A DNA stretch of 64,000 nucleotides, from assembly GCA_963729195.1 (NCBI GenBank), contig CAVSNF010000024.1:310001-374000 (forward strand), in the 5' to 3' direction. The translations under genes and the position numbers were made by a program. The notes under the pieces were generated by a model. That model did not search any database. It had not been told where the DNA came from and saw only the letters and a list, made by a program, of their open reading frames with translations. This DNA comes from CAVPTL01 sp963729195. Its GTDB lineage: Bacteria; Actinomycetota; Thermoleophilia; Gaiellales; JAICJC01. Shown here in pieces: positions 1 through 8,803 of this stretch (its first letter is position 1; the number at the start of each line of letters is the position of its first letter).

Positions 1-1890
1 GTGAGGCTGATGACCGAGATGTCACCGGTGACGGCAGCAGCCGGGCGAGGCGCGGCCAGGACAGCCTTGCGCGCCGCCGGCGGCGCCCGAGAACGCGAGG
101 ATCGACGGGTTGGGGCCGGTGGTGATGACCGCGGCGGCGGTGGCCTGAGCCAGCGTGCGGGCGGCGTCGACCACGCGGGCGGCGATCGCCTCGGCGAGCC
201 GGCTCGGCGACGGTCAGCCGGGCGATGCCGAGCAGCGCGTCGGACATCGCGGTCGCCCGCCGCTGGCGCTCGTGCAGGCGCGCATTCTCGAAGGCCACGG
301 CGGCCTGAGCGGCCAGCAGCTCCAACAGCCGCACCGAAAGCGGCGAGAACTGATCGAGCCCGAGGCGGGCCAGCACCACCGCTCCCACCGTGCGTCCGTC
401 GTAGCGCATCGGCACCGCGACGATCGACTCGTCGATGTCGTCGGTGCCGGGGATGTCGAGGGCGAACTCGCAATGATTGGCGTCCGGCACGTTGAGTGAG
501 CGGCCGAGCGCAACCGCGGTTCCGGTGATGCCCTCCCCCACGCCCACCCGCAGCGACTCCAGCGACTCGCCCTCGTAGGCGCTGTGCAGTTCGCGGGCGG
601 CGATCGCCTCGAGCGTGGTGCCGTCCTCGTCGAGCACGTACACGCGCACGGTGTGGTAGTCGACCAGCCCTCGCAGCTCGGCGCAGATCGTCTCGCCGAT
701 GCGGCTTTCGTCGGTGAGCTCGTTGAGGCGCTCGGCCAGCGTGCTGAGCGCCCGCAGCTGCTTCATCGACTCGATCTCGGCCGCACGTGCGCGGCCGCGC
801 CGGCGAGCGTCCTGGGCGTCGATGAACCCCGCCGAGCGGTCCTTGCCGCGATCCTTGGCCAGGTACAGCGCGGCGTCCGCGGCGGCGTGCAGATCGGCCA
901 CCGTGGTGGCATCGCCGGGGAAGCTGGCGACGCCGCACGACACGGTGATGCGGCGGTGCCCGGGAAGGGCGCGGACGCGTGCGCACAGGCGATCGGCCGC
1001 GGCCCGCGCCGCCCGCTTGCCGGTCTCGGGCAGCAGCAGCGCGAACTCCTCGCCGCCGATCCGGCAGGCAACGTCACTGGCGCGGAGATCCTCGCCGGCG
1101 GCGGCCGCCACGCGGCGCAGCACCAGGTCGCCCTCCTGGTGGCCGTGAGCGTCGTTGAGCAGCTTGAAATCGTCCAGGTCGAACACGATCAGCGACAGCG
1201 GGCGGTTGTGCCGGTGGGCACGCTCCAGCTCGACCCGCAGCCGCTCGTGGTAGTAGCGATGGTTGTGGAGGCCGGTGAGCCAGTCGGTGTGCGCCTCCTC
1301 GACCAGCCGCTCGCGGTTCTGGGCGTTGTCGATCGCGAGTGCGGCAAGGTCGGCGAACCGGCAGATCAACTCGAACTCGTGATCGGAGAACGCGACGTCG
1401 TCGCCGAGGCGATAGACGTTGAGCGTGCCGATGGTGGCGTCGCGGACGATCAGCGGCACGCACGCCAGCGCCTCGTGCTCGTCCTCCGGGGTGCCCGGCA
1501 CCACGGCGATCCGCGGATCGTTGTGCGCCTCGGCCAGATTCACCGCCTCGCCGCGCTAGCGCCACCCAGCCGGTGACGCCCTCCCCGAGGGCGCTGGGCG
1601 ACTCCATGATCTCGCTCCGCCCAGCGGTCGACCGTGTGCACCGGCGTCAGCAGCTCTGCCAGCTCGTCGACCCGGTAGATGGTGACTGCGTCGAACGGCA
1701 CCAGCCGCTTCAGCTCGGTGGTGATGCGCTCGAACAGCTCACTCAGAGTGGCCGATGCCAGGAGCATCCGGGAGACCTCGAGCAGCGTCCGGTACGACGC
1801 CAAACGTGCGTCGGTGCTGGGAGACTCGGGCAGGAGTTGATCGGCCAATGTGGCTCCGCTGAGAGCAGGGTCGTACCGGGGGGTCGGCAC
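1..1890 (-). CDS. GAF-GGDEF-GAF diguanylate cyclase (C-terminal end cut by window; frameshifted)
   Basis: Likely makes cyclic di-GMP from GTP in the cytoplasm. Read from a GTG at 1890, the protein has an N-terminal GAF domain, then a GGDEF domain, then at least one further GAF domain running off the left edge. The active-site motif GGEEF is seen around 1040-1055, and the inhibitory I-site RASD lies exactly five residues before it, so both catalysis and product inhibition look intact. The reading frame jumps by +1 near 1621 and 1551 and again at two places below 230, each consistent with one extra base. The reverse-strand open frame over 584-1576 is its shadow. No membrane segment is visible, so the GAF domains probably sense a soluble ligand. 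Confidence 0.85.
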
Positions 1891-1893
1891 GTA

Positions 1894-1983
1894 CCGTTAA
1901 CGTCGGGAAATTCGGCCGTTAAACGCACACCCGAAGGGGTGATCCACCCGCGAAATTGCCAGTTTCTGCCACATTTTTGGCAG
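1894..1983. promoter_or_regulatory. Possible control region: direct repeat and small hairpin
   Basis: The stretch ahead of the GGDEF gene holds CCGTTAACG at 1894-1902 and CCGTTAAACG at 1916-1925, 22 bases apart, about two helical turns, plus a six-base inverted repeat CTGCCA/TGGCAG at 1966-1983. The repeats are just upstream of the GTG start at 1890, where an operator would sit; the hairpin could instead end the small gene at 2085-2324. No recognisable promoter boxes. Speculative. Confidence 0.25.
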
Positions 1984-2084
1984 GAAGCTCGCGAGATTCA
2001 GCGACGCAGTTGGTGATCACCGTCTGCGTGTTCGGATCGACTGCTTTGTGCTCTCGGGCTGCTTGAGTCCCGCGCCCGCGCCGG

Positions 2085-2324
2085 TCAGCGATCAAAGGCC
2101 GCGCGATTGCGCGTGAAATGCTCCCAGGCGTCCAGGGTCGCGGTGGCGGGGGTAAGCCCGATCCCGGTGGGGCCGGGCTCCGGCACCCGCCGGTCGCAGG
2201 TGCTCAACGTGCGGGCGGTGTATCGGCCAAACTCGTCGGGTCCAACCGTCCACACCACGAACTCCTCAGCGTTGAACCACTCGACCACGTGCCGCTACTC
2301 AACTTCAACCATCTGGTTAGTCAT
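2085..2324 (-). CDS. Small unknown protein with an in-frame amber codon
   Basis: I do not recognise this protein. An ATG at 2324 has a strong ribosome binding site (GGAGGT about eight bases upstream), and translation proceeds for nine codons to a TAG at 2297-2295, after which the same frame stays open for about 70 residues to 2085. The downstream part is acidic and aromatic (VEWFNAEEF, VVWTVGPDEFGRY) and has protein-like composition. A GTG at 2288 could restart translation but has no visible binding site. The simplest reading is a single-base change of a tyrosine codon (TAC to TAG), real or a sequencing error. No membrane segment. Confidence 0.55.
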
Positions 2325-2439
2325 CGTCCCCACCTCCGGCTAGCGAGCCTGCCCCACGATCCAGCGATCCCGGGCACGGTACACCCAGGATCGTGGATCC
2401 GCCAGGCAATTCACCAACACGACACGGTTTGAGGCCCGG

Positions 2440-3024
2440 TCACGCAGCCGCGACGTGTCGCTTCAGCTCGTGGCCTGCCTGGGGCGTGGGGTCGCCGAGG
2501 CCATAGCCGAGCATCCGTCCGACGGGCGCGGCCAGCGCCAGACCGGCTCGCTGAACGAACTCGGGCGGGAACGGCACCCGGATGGTGTCCGCGTAGGCGT
2601 GGGCAATCACGGCCAGCTGCAACGGATTCGGCATCCCGTGGGCATTTGTCTTCCCGTCGGCGGCCAGTGCGAACATCGTTGCGAGCAGCGCCTCGAACTG
2701 CAGCGCGGGCCGCACTTCGGCCACGAAGATGGCGTCGACGCTGCCGGCGTTCCAGAACTTGTGGGGTGTTCCCGCAGGCACGACCAGACAGTCCCCCGGC
2801 TGGGCCGTGACCGTCTCGCGCCCGACGTCAAACCCGACGTTGCCTTCGAGCACTTCAAATCGCTCTTCCTGGTGGGGATGGATGTGCTTGGTCGCGACCG
2901 CGCCGCCGGGCTGGACCACCGTCTCGACGATCACGAGCTCGCCGTCGGTTTCCGCGGCGGTCTGAATGAAGGTGATCCGCTCGCCGGTGATCGGGTTTTC
3001 GATGACATCTCCTGCGTGAAACAT
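2440..3024 (-). CDS. Cupin-domain protein
   Basis: A 194-residue protein with one cupin beta-barrel in its first half. Motif 1 is seen as KHIHPHQEERFEVLEG (two His and a Glu that usually bind a metal) and motif 2 as PGDCLVVPAGTPHKFWN with the second-motif His. The C-terminal 80 residues are helical and not recognised. I start at the ATG at 3024, which has GAGGAGG six bases upstream; an open frame extends to 3078 but lacks a binding site. Substrate cannot be told; cupins of this size range from dioxygenases to isomerases and sugar-binding proteins. It stands alone next to a two-component pair. Confidence 0.8.
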   Translation of the reverse strand: MFHAGDVIENPITGERITFIQTAAETDGELVIVETVVQPGGAVATKHIHPHQEERFEVLEGNVGFDVGRETVTAQPGDCLVVPAGTPHKFWNAGSVDAIFVAEVRPALQFEALLATMFALAADGKTNAHGMPNPLQLAVIAHAYADTIRVPFPPEFVQRAGLALAAPVGRMLGYGLGDPTPQAGHELKRHVAAA

Positions 3025-3129
3025 GCCGTCCTCCTCGGTGGGGTCTGGGTGACACCACAGATGGTCGGGCACAGCCACATGTCTGCACAGGGGATTGGCC
3101 GCCAGATCAGTGTCGGAAAACCGCCAGCT

Positions 3130-4143
3130 TCAGCCCAGCGGGACGACGGCAGTAACCGTGGTCCCCTGGCCGGGAGGGCTCTCGACGGTGAGCGTGCCGC
3201 CGACGGCGTCCAGGCGGTCCGTCAGCCCCGCAAGCCCGCCTCCATCCTCGAGCATCGCACCGCCGATTCCGTCGTCGACGATCCTCAAAGCAACCTCGCG
3301 ATCCGAGATTGTGAGCACAAGCTCGACGCGGCCGGCATGCGCGAACTTGGCGACGTTGACGAGTGCCTCGGCCGCGATGTAGTAGAGCGCGACCTCGAGT
3401 GGTTCCGGCAGGCGCTCTTCGGACACGGCGACCGAGACCTCCGCAGGTGAACGCAGCGCGAGCCCGCGCAGCGCTCCGGCAAGCCCGGTCTCGGTGAGCG
3501 ACGCCGGATGGATACCGCGGGCCAGCTCGCGCAGCTCCGCGATGGCCAGGCCGGTCTCCTCCTGGGCGGCGTCGACCAGTTCGGTGAGGCGATCCGGCAG
3601 CTCCTGCTCCATCGCCATCTGCCTGAGGAAGAGGCCGATCGTGACCAGCCGCTGTTGCGCTCCGTCATGCAGGTTTCGCTCGATTCGGCGACGCTCCCGG
3701 TCTGCCGACTCGACCACGCGAGCGCGCGAGTCTCTCAGCTCCTGCTCTGCCCGCTTTCGATCGGTGATATCCCGCAGGTATGCCGTGAACAGCGGAGGAC
3801 CGTCGAGCGGCACGCGGGTCACGGTCAATTCCACTGGGAACTCCGTGCCTTCGGCACGCATGCCCGTCAACTCGACGCGTCTGTTCAGGATCGCCTCCTC
3901 GCCCGTTTCGAGATGCCGCGCGAAGGCCGCGTAGTGCCGCTCGCGCAGGCCGGGTGGAATGATGAACTCGGCGACGTTGCGGCCCAGAACCGCCGGTGCG
4001 GAGTAGCCGAACATCTCTTCCGCCGCCCGGTTGAAGTTGAGCACCGACCCCGTGCCGTCGATGGTGATGACGGCGTCCAGCGACGATGCGAGCATCGCCT
4101 CGAGCAGCGCTGCGAGACCTCGGCTATCAGCGCGGTCCGTCAA
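3130..4143 (-). CDS. PAS sensor histidine kinase, NarL/DesK type
   Basis: A soluble sensor kinase. A PAS domain fills roughly the first 125 residues, ending in the PAC-like DITDRKRAEQEL. The HisKA_3 dimerisation helix follows, with phosphorylated His in RNLHDGAQQ, then a short HATPase_c domain with N-box (EALVNVAKFAHAG), G1 (DDGIGG) and G2 (GGGLAGLTDRL). No transmembrane segment is seen. It is divergent from the response regulator at 4162-4827, its obvious partner. The start is uncertain: the frame is open to 4209, which would overlap the regulator; TTG at 4143 or an ATG about 20 codons later are the other options. Confidence 0.88.
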   Translation of the reverse strand: MTDRADSRGLAALLEAMLASSLDAVITIDGTGSVLNFNRAAEEMFGYSAPAVLGRNVAEFIIPPGLRERHYAAFARHLETGEEAILNRRVELTGMRAEGTEFPVELTVTRVPLDGPPLFTAYLRDITDRKRAEQELRDSRARVVESADRERRRIERNLHDGAQQRLVTIGLFLRQMAMEQELPDRLTELVDAAQEETGLAIAELRELARGIHPASLTETGLAGALRGLALRSPAEVSVAVSEERLPEPLEVALYYIAAEALVNVAKFAHAGRVELVLTISDREVALRIVDDGIGGAMLEDGGGLAGLTDRLDAVGGTLTVESPPGQGTTVTAVVPLG

Positions 4144-4161
4144 TGCGGTAAAACATACCGT

Positions 4162-4827
4162 GTGCCCGGGGATGATTCGACGCTGAAGGCGGTGGTCGCC
4201 GAGGATCAACCGCTCCTCCGGGACGGAATCGCATCACTGCTCGAGGTTGGCGGATTCGACGTGGTCGGCCGCTGCGAGAACGCCGACGACCTGCTCCTGA
4301 AAGTGCGCTCCTACGCGCCGGACGTGGCCATCGTCGATATCCGAATGCCGCCGACGTTCACCGACGAGGGCCTGCAGGCGGCGGCCGCGATCCGCGCCAA
4401 CCATCCCGAAACCGGTGTGCTGGTGCTGTCCCAGCATGTCGAACCGGAGCAGGCCGCACGCCTGATGGCGAGCGCCACGGAGGGGATCGGGTACCTCCTC
4501 AAGGAACGTGTCCGCGACGGGCAGTCGTTCATCGACGCGGTTACCCGCGTCGCCACAGGCGGCACGGCGTTCGACTCGCAGGTGATCGCCGCCCTGGTTG
4601 CGGGCAAGGGACACACCGCCGGCGAGCGACTCAGCGAGCGTGAACTGCGGGTGCTATCGCTGATGGCGGAGGGGCTGTCGAACGCGGCGATCGGCGAAAC
4701 GCTCTTCCTTAGCTCCCGCGCTGTGGAGCGAGATATCTCCTCGATCTTCACCAAGCTCGATTTGCCGCCAGCCGAGGAACACAACCGCCGTGTGCTCGCG
4801 GTGCTTGCCTTTCTGGGCATGCGATAA
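4162..4827 (+). CDS. NarL/LuxR-family response regulator
   Basis: A 221-residue DNA-binding regulator. The receiver domain carries the acidic pair in AEDQ, the phosphoacceptor Asp in AIVDIRMPP (about residue 59) and the usual lysine in YLLKERV. The C-terminal LuxR-type helix-turn-helix (LSERELRVLSLMAEGLSNAAIGE, then SSRAVERDISSIFTKL) binds DNA. It starts at GTG 4162; a GTG ten codons later is possible. The gene is divergent from its kinase with fewer than 20 bases between start codons, so the two promoters must lie inside each other's coding sequence or transcripts overlap. Confidence 0.92.
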   Translation: MPGDDSTLKAVVAEDQPLLRDGIASLLEVGGFDVVGRCENADDLLLKVRSYAPDVAIVDIRMPPTFTDEGLQAAAAIRANHPETGVLVLSQHVEPEQAARLMASATEGIGYLLKERVRDGQSFIDAVTRVATGGTAFDSQVIAALVAGKGHTAGERLSERELRVLSLMAEGLSNAAIGETLFLSSRAVERDISSIFTKLDLPPAEEHNRRVLAVLAFLGMR

Positions 4828-4995
4828 ACGGCGACGTCGGCATCTCACGAATCTCTCACAGTGCGCAGGGGAAGATCCAGGTCTGCGGGCGGCCCGGGGG
4901 CCAGCCCGCGGCACGCTCGGGCCGGGTGGCTTTCTTCTTCCATGCGGACACCATCCGGCCCGTGCGGCTACCGCCCTGTCGCTACCATCGGGCGC

Positions 4996-5433
4996 ATGAC
5001 GATCGAACGCATGGAGCATGTGGGGATCGTGGTCGACGACCTCGCGGCTGCCACGGCGTTCTTCGCCGAACTCGGACTCGAGTTGCAGGGCGGCGGGCTG
5101 GTCGAAGGCGATTGGGTGGACCGCGTGGTGGGACTCGAGGGCATCCGAGCGGAGATCGCCATGATGGAGACCCCCGACGGTCACGGACGCGTGGAACTCG
5201 TGAAGTTTCACTCCCCATCGGCCCGCGACGGTGACCGGCACGCGCCCTCGAACACCCTGGGCATCCGCCATCTCGCATTCAGAGTCGACGACCTCGACGC
5301 CGCGGTCGAGAGCTTGCGAGCCCACGGCGGCGAACTGGTTGGCGAGGTGGAGCGCTACAAAGACATCTATCGGCTCTGCTACGTCTCCGGCCCGGAGGGG
5401 ATCATCGTCGAACTGGCGGAGAAGATCGGCTGA
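4996..5433 (+). CDS. VOC/glyoxalase-family protein
   Basis: A 145-residue protein with two beta-alpha-beta-beta-beta modules of the vicinal oxygen chelate fold. The first metal ligand position is in MEHVGIVVDDL, a glutamate follows in GRVELVKF, the second His in IRHLAFRVDDLDAAV, and the last Glu in GIIVELAEK; together they form a plausible His-Glu-His-Glu metal site as in methylmalonyl-CoA epimerase or glyoxalase I. The substrate is not evident. ATG at 4996 is chosen because the first strand starts right after it. It converges on the two-domain VOC gene at 5468-6208. Confidence 0.85.
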   Translation: MTIERMEHVGIVVDDLAAATAFFAELGLELQGGGLVEGDWVDRVVGLEGIRAEIAMMETPDGHGRVELVKFHSPSARDGDRHAPSNTLGIRHLAFRVDDLDAAVESLRAHGGELVGEVERYKDIYRLCYVSGPEGIIVELAEKIG

Positions 5434-5467
5434 GCGGAAAAGGGTGGACGAACTCGTCGGCTACGGC

Positions 5468-6208
5468 TCAGCCCTGGTTGTGGTTGACGACCTCGACGTT
5501 GTGCCCGTCCGGGTCGAGCACGAACGCGCCGTAGTAGCCCGGGTGGTAGACCGCGCGCTCGCCCGGCGCGCCATGGTCATCGTAGCCCGCTGCGAGCGCG
5601 GCGGCGTGAAACGCGCGCACCGTGGCGTTCTCACGCGCGGGGAACGCGAGGTGGACGTGCTCGGTGAGCGGCCGCTCGTCCCGGACGAGCGAGAAGCTGT
5701 AGTCCGGGCCGGAGAGCTGCACCCAGCCGGACTCGTCGTGCGCCAGGCGCAGCCCGGCGTACGGGGCGATCGTCGTGTAGAACCGCCGGGAGGCCTGCAG
5801 GTCGCGGACGCGGATCGACAGGTGGTCAACGTGGCCGTCAGGCACCGCGTCCTCGCGGTCATAGTGAACCGCCTCGACGCTGTGTCCGTCGGGGTCGAGC
5901 AGGAACCCGCCGTAGTACGACGGGCCGTACTGCGTGCGCGGCCCCGGCGCGCCGTCGTCGCGGTATCCCGCGTCGACGCCTGCCTGCCAGAACGCGTCGA
6001 CCTGTGCGCGGTCGCGGGCTCGGAAGCCGACGTGGAGCCCGCGGGCCACCGGGTGCTCGCGGTCCGTCGGCCCGATCACCCATTCGTCCCACTCGACCAG
6101 CTCGGCATCCGCATGGCTGGGCTCGACGCCCAGGACGCTCAGGACGGTGCGGTAGAAGCGCTCGGAGGCCGCCAGGTCTGAGACAGCGATGACGACGTGG
6201 TCGAACAT
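5468..6208 (-). CDS. Two-domain VOC-family protein
   Basis: A 246-residue tandem of two VOC domains (about residues 1-118 and 125-246), each beginning with a DHxxIxVxDL strand (FDHVVIAVSDL; VDHLSIRVRDL) and ending with a YGGFLLDPDGH or YGAFVLDPDGH block followed by EAVHY or EVVNH. The two halves are clearly duplicates of each other. Proteins of this shape include ring-cleavage dioxygenases and antibiotic-binding proteins, but none can be chosen from sequence alone. It converges on a single-domain VOC gene, so two VOC genes lie tail to tail with 34 bases between. Confidence 0.85.
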   Translation of the reverse strand: MFDHVVIAVSDLAASERFYRTVLSVLGVEPSHADAELVEWDEWVIGPTDREHPVARGLHVGFRARDRAQVDAFWQAGVDAGYRDDGAPGPRTQYGPSYYGGFLLDPDGHSVEAVHYDREDAVPDGHVDHLSIRVRDLQASRRFYTTIAPYAGLRLAHDESGWVQLSGPDYSFSLVRDERPLTEHVHLAFPARENATVRAFHAAALAAGYDDHGAPGERAVYHPGYYGAFVLDPDGHNVEVVNHNQG

Positions 6209-6361
6209 CCGGCCAAGGGTACCGTGCGCGGCGGCGAGGCAGGATCAGGCCAGTCCCGAGAGGGTTCGAAAGGGGCCATGCGGTCATGGTTCAGCAAAAT
6301 CGACGAAACGTCTGTCACACTTGGAGCTTGTGCGGCGTGTAGGTGGTATGGAGGTATTCCT

Positions 6362-6859
6362 GTGAGCGTCCCCGGTGTGGCTGGGGCGACTGATCGAGTT
6401 GAGAGTTTGTTTCGCTCGAATGAGCGGCGGCTGGGCCAGTTTCTGGTGCAGATGGTGCGAGATCGGGCGCTGGCTGAGGATCTGCTGCAGGAGACGTTCG
6501 AGGCGGTGCTGCGAGCGCGCGACCAGATCGATCAGGTGGACGACGTGGATGCGTGGCTGTTTGGGATCGCGCGGCATCGGGCGCTGCGGTCGATGCGCGG
6601 CGGGTGGCGCTTGCGGCGCGCGGTTGATCGGTTGTGGGCGCGGGGTGAGCGTGTCGAGAGCGAGCGCGACGGCATCCATGAGGTGATGGATGTGCTGGAT
6701 CGCACGCTCACCCCGGATGACCGATCGCTGGTGGTGCTGCGCTATGTGCATGGCTTTGACGCCCCGGCGCTGGCCGAGTTGACCGGACGGAGTCCGGCAG
6801 CAATCAGGAAACGCCTTGAGCGCGCCTGCGAGGCGCTTCGGAAGGAGATCGAACGGTGA
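6362..6859 (+). CDS. ECF-family RNA polymerase sigma factor
   Basis: A 165-residue sigma-70 family protein with only regions 2 and 4. Region 2 includes ALAEDLLQETFEAVLRA and the promoter-melting part DAWLFGIARHRALRSMR; region 4 includes LTPDDRSLVVLRYVHGF and the helix-turn-helix LAELTGRSPAAIRKRLERA. The GTG start at 6362 has GGAGGT nine bases upstream, which decides against the longer open frame from 6197. Its stop overlaps the GTG of the next gene (GTGA at 6856-6859), so the two are translated together and the neighbour is likely its regulator. Confidence 0.93.
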   Translation: MSVPGVAGATDRVESLFRSNERRLGQFLVQMVRDRALAEDLLQETFEAVLRARDQIDQVDDVDAWLFGIARHRALRSMRGGWRLRRAVDRLWARGERVESERDGIHEVMDVLDRTLTPDDRSLVVLRYVHGFDAPALAELTGRSPAAIRKRLERACEALRKEIER

Positions 6860-7914
6860 CCGACGTACACGAACAGACGATCCGGCAGTTTCTCGAGCCA
6901 CTGCGCTCGATCGAGCCGGTGACCCGGCCCACGCCTCATACCGCCCGCCGGCCACAGCGCGGCAGGCACGTGGTCGAGTACGCGGCGATCGCGTTGGGCG
7001 TGGTCGCGCTGGTAGGCGCTGATCGCGTTTCTGAGTCACCGCTCCGGTAGCGCGCAACCAGCGGGCAGCCGTACGTCGACACGGCCACGCGCTCGTTCGC
7101 CACAGCCCGGGGCTGGATCACCGTGGGCGGCGACACGGTGTGGGCGTTCGACCCAACTGACCCCGCTCGGCGAGTAGTGCTGTGGCACCACCCGGGCGAC
7201 CCCATGGCCTGGTCGAAGGACGGCACCAAGCTGCTGATCGACGGCTTCAACGCGGGATTCGTCGTGGTTCGAGGCCGACGGCTCGGTCACGCGCATCGCC
7301 CCGAGCGAGAACTCGGCCGGCGGTACCTTCACCCGCGACGGCTCGGAGGTGATCTACTCACGGCTCGGGAAACATCTATCGCGTCAGCACCCACGGCGGC
7401 CATGCGCACGTGATCGCCCGGGCATGATGCCGTTCTCCACGGGTGGCCTGCTCTCCCCCGACGGGACGACGCTGGCGCTTCAGACCAACGGGGCCACCAC
7501 CCTGGACATCACCAACGGCCACCGGCACACCGTGCTGACCGCGGCCCAGGTGAAGGCCCTCAACCACGACAAGCTCGCCAACCAGGTAAGCCCTCTGGCC
7601 TGGTATCCCGACGGCACCCGGCTGCTCATGATCGCGCTCAATCAGAGTGCGCACCCACTGCTACACATTTTCCATCGGCCTCGACGGCCGCGGGTACCAG
7701 CGCGTCGGCCCCAAGGGCTTCTGCCCAATCCGCGCCACCTACTCAGGGCGACGGCAGTCACTTCGCGTTCCTTCTGAGTGAGCACCCCGGACGCTTCGGA
7801 CAATTCGGCATCCTGCCGACGGCCGAGGGCACTCACCACCTCCGCGGATTCCAAATCCCACACACCATGCTCAGCATCAACCTCGCCTGGAACCCGCTCA
7901 CAGCCCGAGGGTAA
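6856..7914 (+). CDS. Membrane-anchored beta-propeller protein coupled to the ECF sigma factor (frameshifted)
   Basis: Begins at a GTG overlapping the sigma factor stop. About 35 cytoplasmic residues are followed by one transmembrane helix (EYAAIALGVVALV then ALIAFLS after a +1 jump near 7016) and an outside region of propeller-like repeats: WAFDPTDPARRVVLW, MAWSKDGTKLL, FTRDGSEVIYS, LSPDGTTLALQ, LAWYPDGTRLL. These resemble WD40/TolB blades. The frame shifts by +1 at about five places (near 7016, 7065, 7260, 7370-7420 and 7650), ending at TAA 7912-7914. By position it could be an anti-sigma factor or signal receptor, but it has no zinc-type anti-sigma motif that I can see. Confidence 0.65.
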
Positions 7915-8085
7915 CCGGGGGCGAGGAGCAAGCCATCTTCGCGGCAGCATCGGGCCGCCTACACCCCCGACACCGGGCTCGTGCCACGGTTACCGGGTAG
8001 CAGCGAACTCAGCGGGGAAAACCTGGCCTCTAGGGCGCTTGGCTAAGCCGATCTCACACTTCCCTTGGCATCCCGCCTCGGCCGG

Positions 8086-8122
8086 TGGCCCCAGATCCCC
8101 TGTCGACAGGGGATCTGGGCCA
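8086..8122. terminator. Long perfect hairpin between convergent genes
   Basis: An inverted repeat with arms TGGCCC(C)AGATCCCCTGT and ACAGGGGATCTGGGCCA around a TCGA-type centre; one extra C in the left arm is the only mismatch. It lies between the ends of the propeller gene (+) and the DUF805 gene (-), where a two-way terminator is expected. There is no T-run on either side, so intrinsic termination would rely on the stem alone. Confidence 0.55.
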
Positions 8123-8132
8123 TCAAGAACCG

Positions 8133-8486
8133 TTAGGCCGGCTCGGGAGTCGCCCCGTACCGGTTCGACTCGCGGTTGCCTTCCAGTGCGTAGAACACGA
8201 TCAGCACGATCCATCCGACAATCGGAATGAGGCCGATGAGAATCCACCAGCCCGAACGGTTGGTGTCGTGCAGCCGCCGGATGGCCACACCGAGGCTTGG
8301 GAGCAGCACCGCCAGGCCGTAGATGCTGCCAATCAACTGTCCCGAAGACCCGAAGATCGCCTCGCAGACCACGTCGATGACAATCGAGATGATGATGTTG
8401 ATGAGGGTGAACCACCAGAACTCCGGGCGTCCAGCTCTCCCGCTGAACACCGTGTACTTCCGGATGACCTCGGTATACCAGTGCAT
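8133..8486 (-). CDS. DUF805 family membrane protein
   Basis: A 117-residue integral membrane protein of the DUF805 (YhaH-like) family. It opens with the family hallmark FSGRAGRPEFWWF, then three or four transmembrane helices (INIIISIVIDVVCEAIF, IYGLAVLLPSLGVAIRRLHD, WWILIGLIPIVGWIVLIVFYAL), and the typical RRLHDTNRSGWW turn and a short polar tail. Function in the family is unknown. ATG at 8486 is preceded by GGGAGG six bases away; an in-frame GTG eight codons upstream is less likely. It is a single gene pointing toward the hairpin at 8086-8122. Confidence 0.9.
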   Translation of the reverse strand: MHWYTEVIRKYTVFSGRAGRPEFWWFTLINIIISIVIDVVCEAIFGSSGQLIGSIYGLAVLLPSLGVAIRRLHDTNRSGWWILIGLIPIVGWIVLIVFYALEGNRESNRYGATPEPA

Positions 8487-8729
8487 ATACGCCTCCCGTG
8501 GGGTCAGCACGAAACGGGCCGGACCTCCGGCCTCGCCACCTGCCCAAGCATCGAAGCCTGACGTGAGTCAGAACCAGTGTCAAGTGTCGGCAGCACGCGA
8601 CGGGTGCATGAGAAAAGCCTCGAGCCCAGTACCGCCCATGGCCGCCGCCGACCGTCGCGGCGATGATGGGACACTCGCGCCCTCCACCACGGGCCGCGGA
8701 GTTTGACTGTGGGAGCGGGCTTCTGGAAA

Positions 8730-8803
8730 AGCGGCTGAAGGGACTCGAACCCTCGACCTTCTGCATGGCAAGCAGACGCTCTAGCCAACTGAGCTACAGC
8801 CGC
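8730..8803 (-). tRNA. tRNA-Gly (GCC)
   Basis: Reads as a full cloverleaf on the minus strand: acceptor GCGGCTG pairs with CAGCCGC, D-arm GCTC...GAGC, anticodon stem TCTGC/GCAGA with loop TTGCCAT (anticodon GCC), and a T-arm with GGTTCGAGTCC. The 3' CCA is not encoded; a TTTT run follows directly. Confidence 0.96.

Noticed and set aside
584..1576. 330-codon open frame on the plus strand
   Set aside because: Antisense to the GGDEF and GAF domains, which carry GGEEF and RxxD.
8487..8729. Possible gene between DUF805 and tRNA-Gly
   Set aside because: Short open frames on both strands are mutually overlapping, with no site or motif; I see nothing in this stretch.
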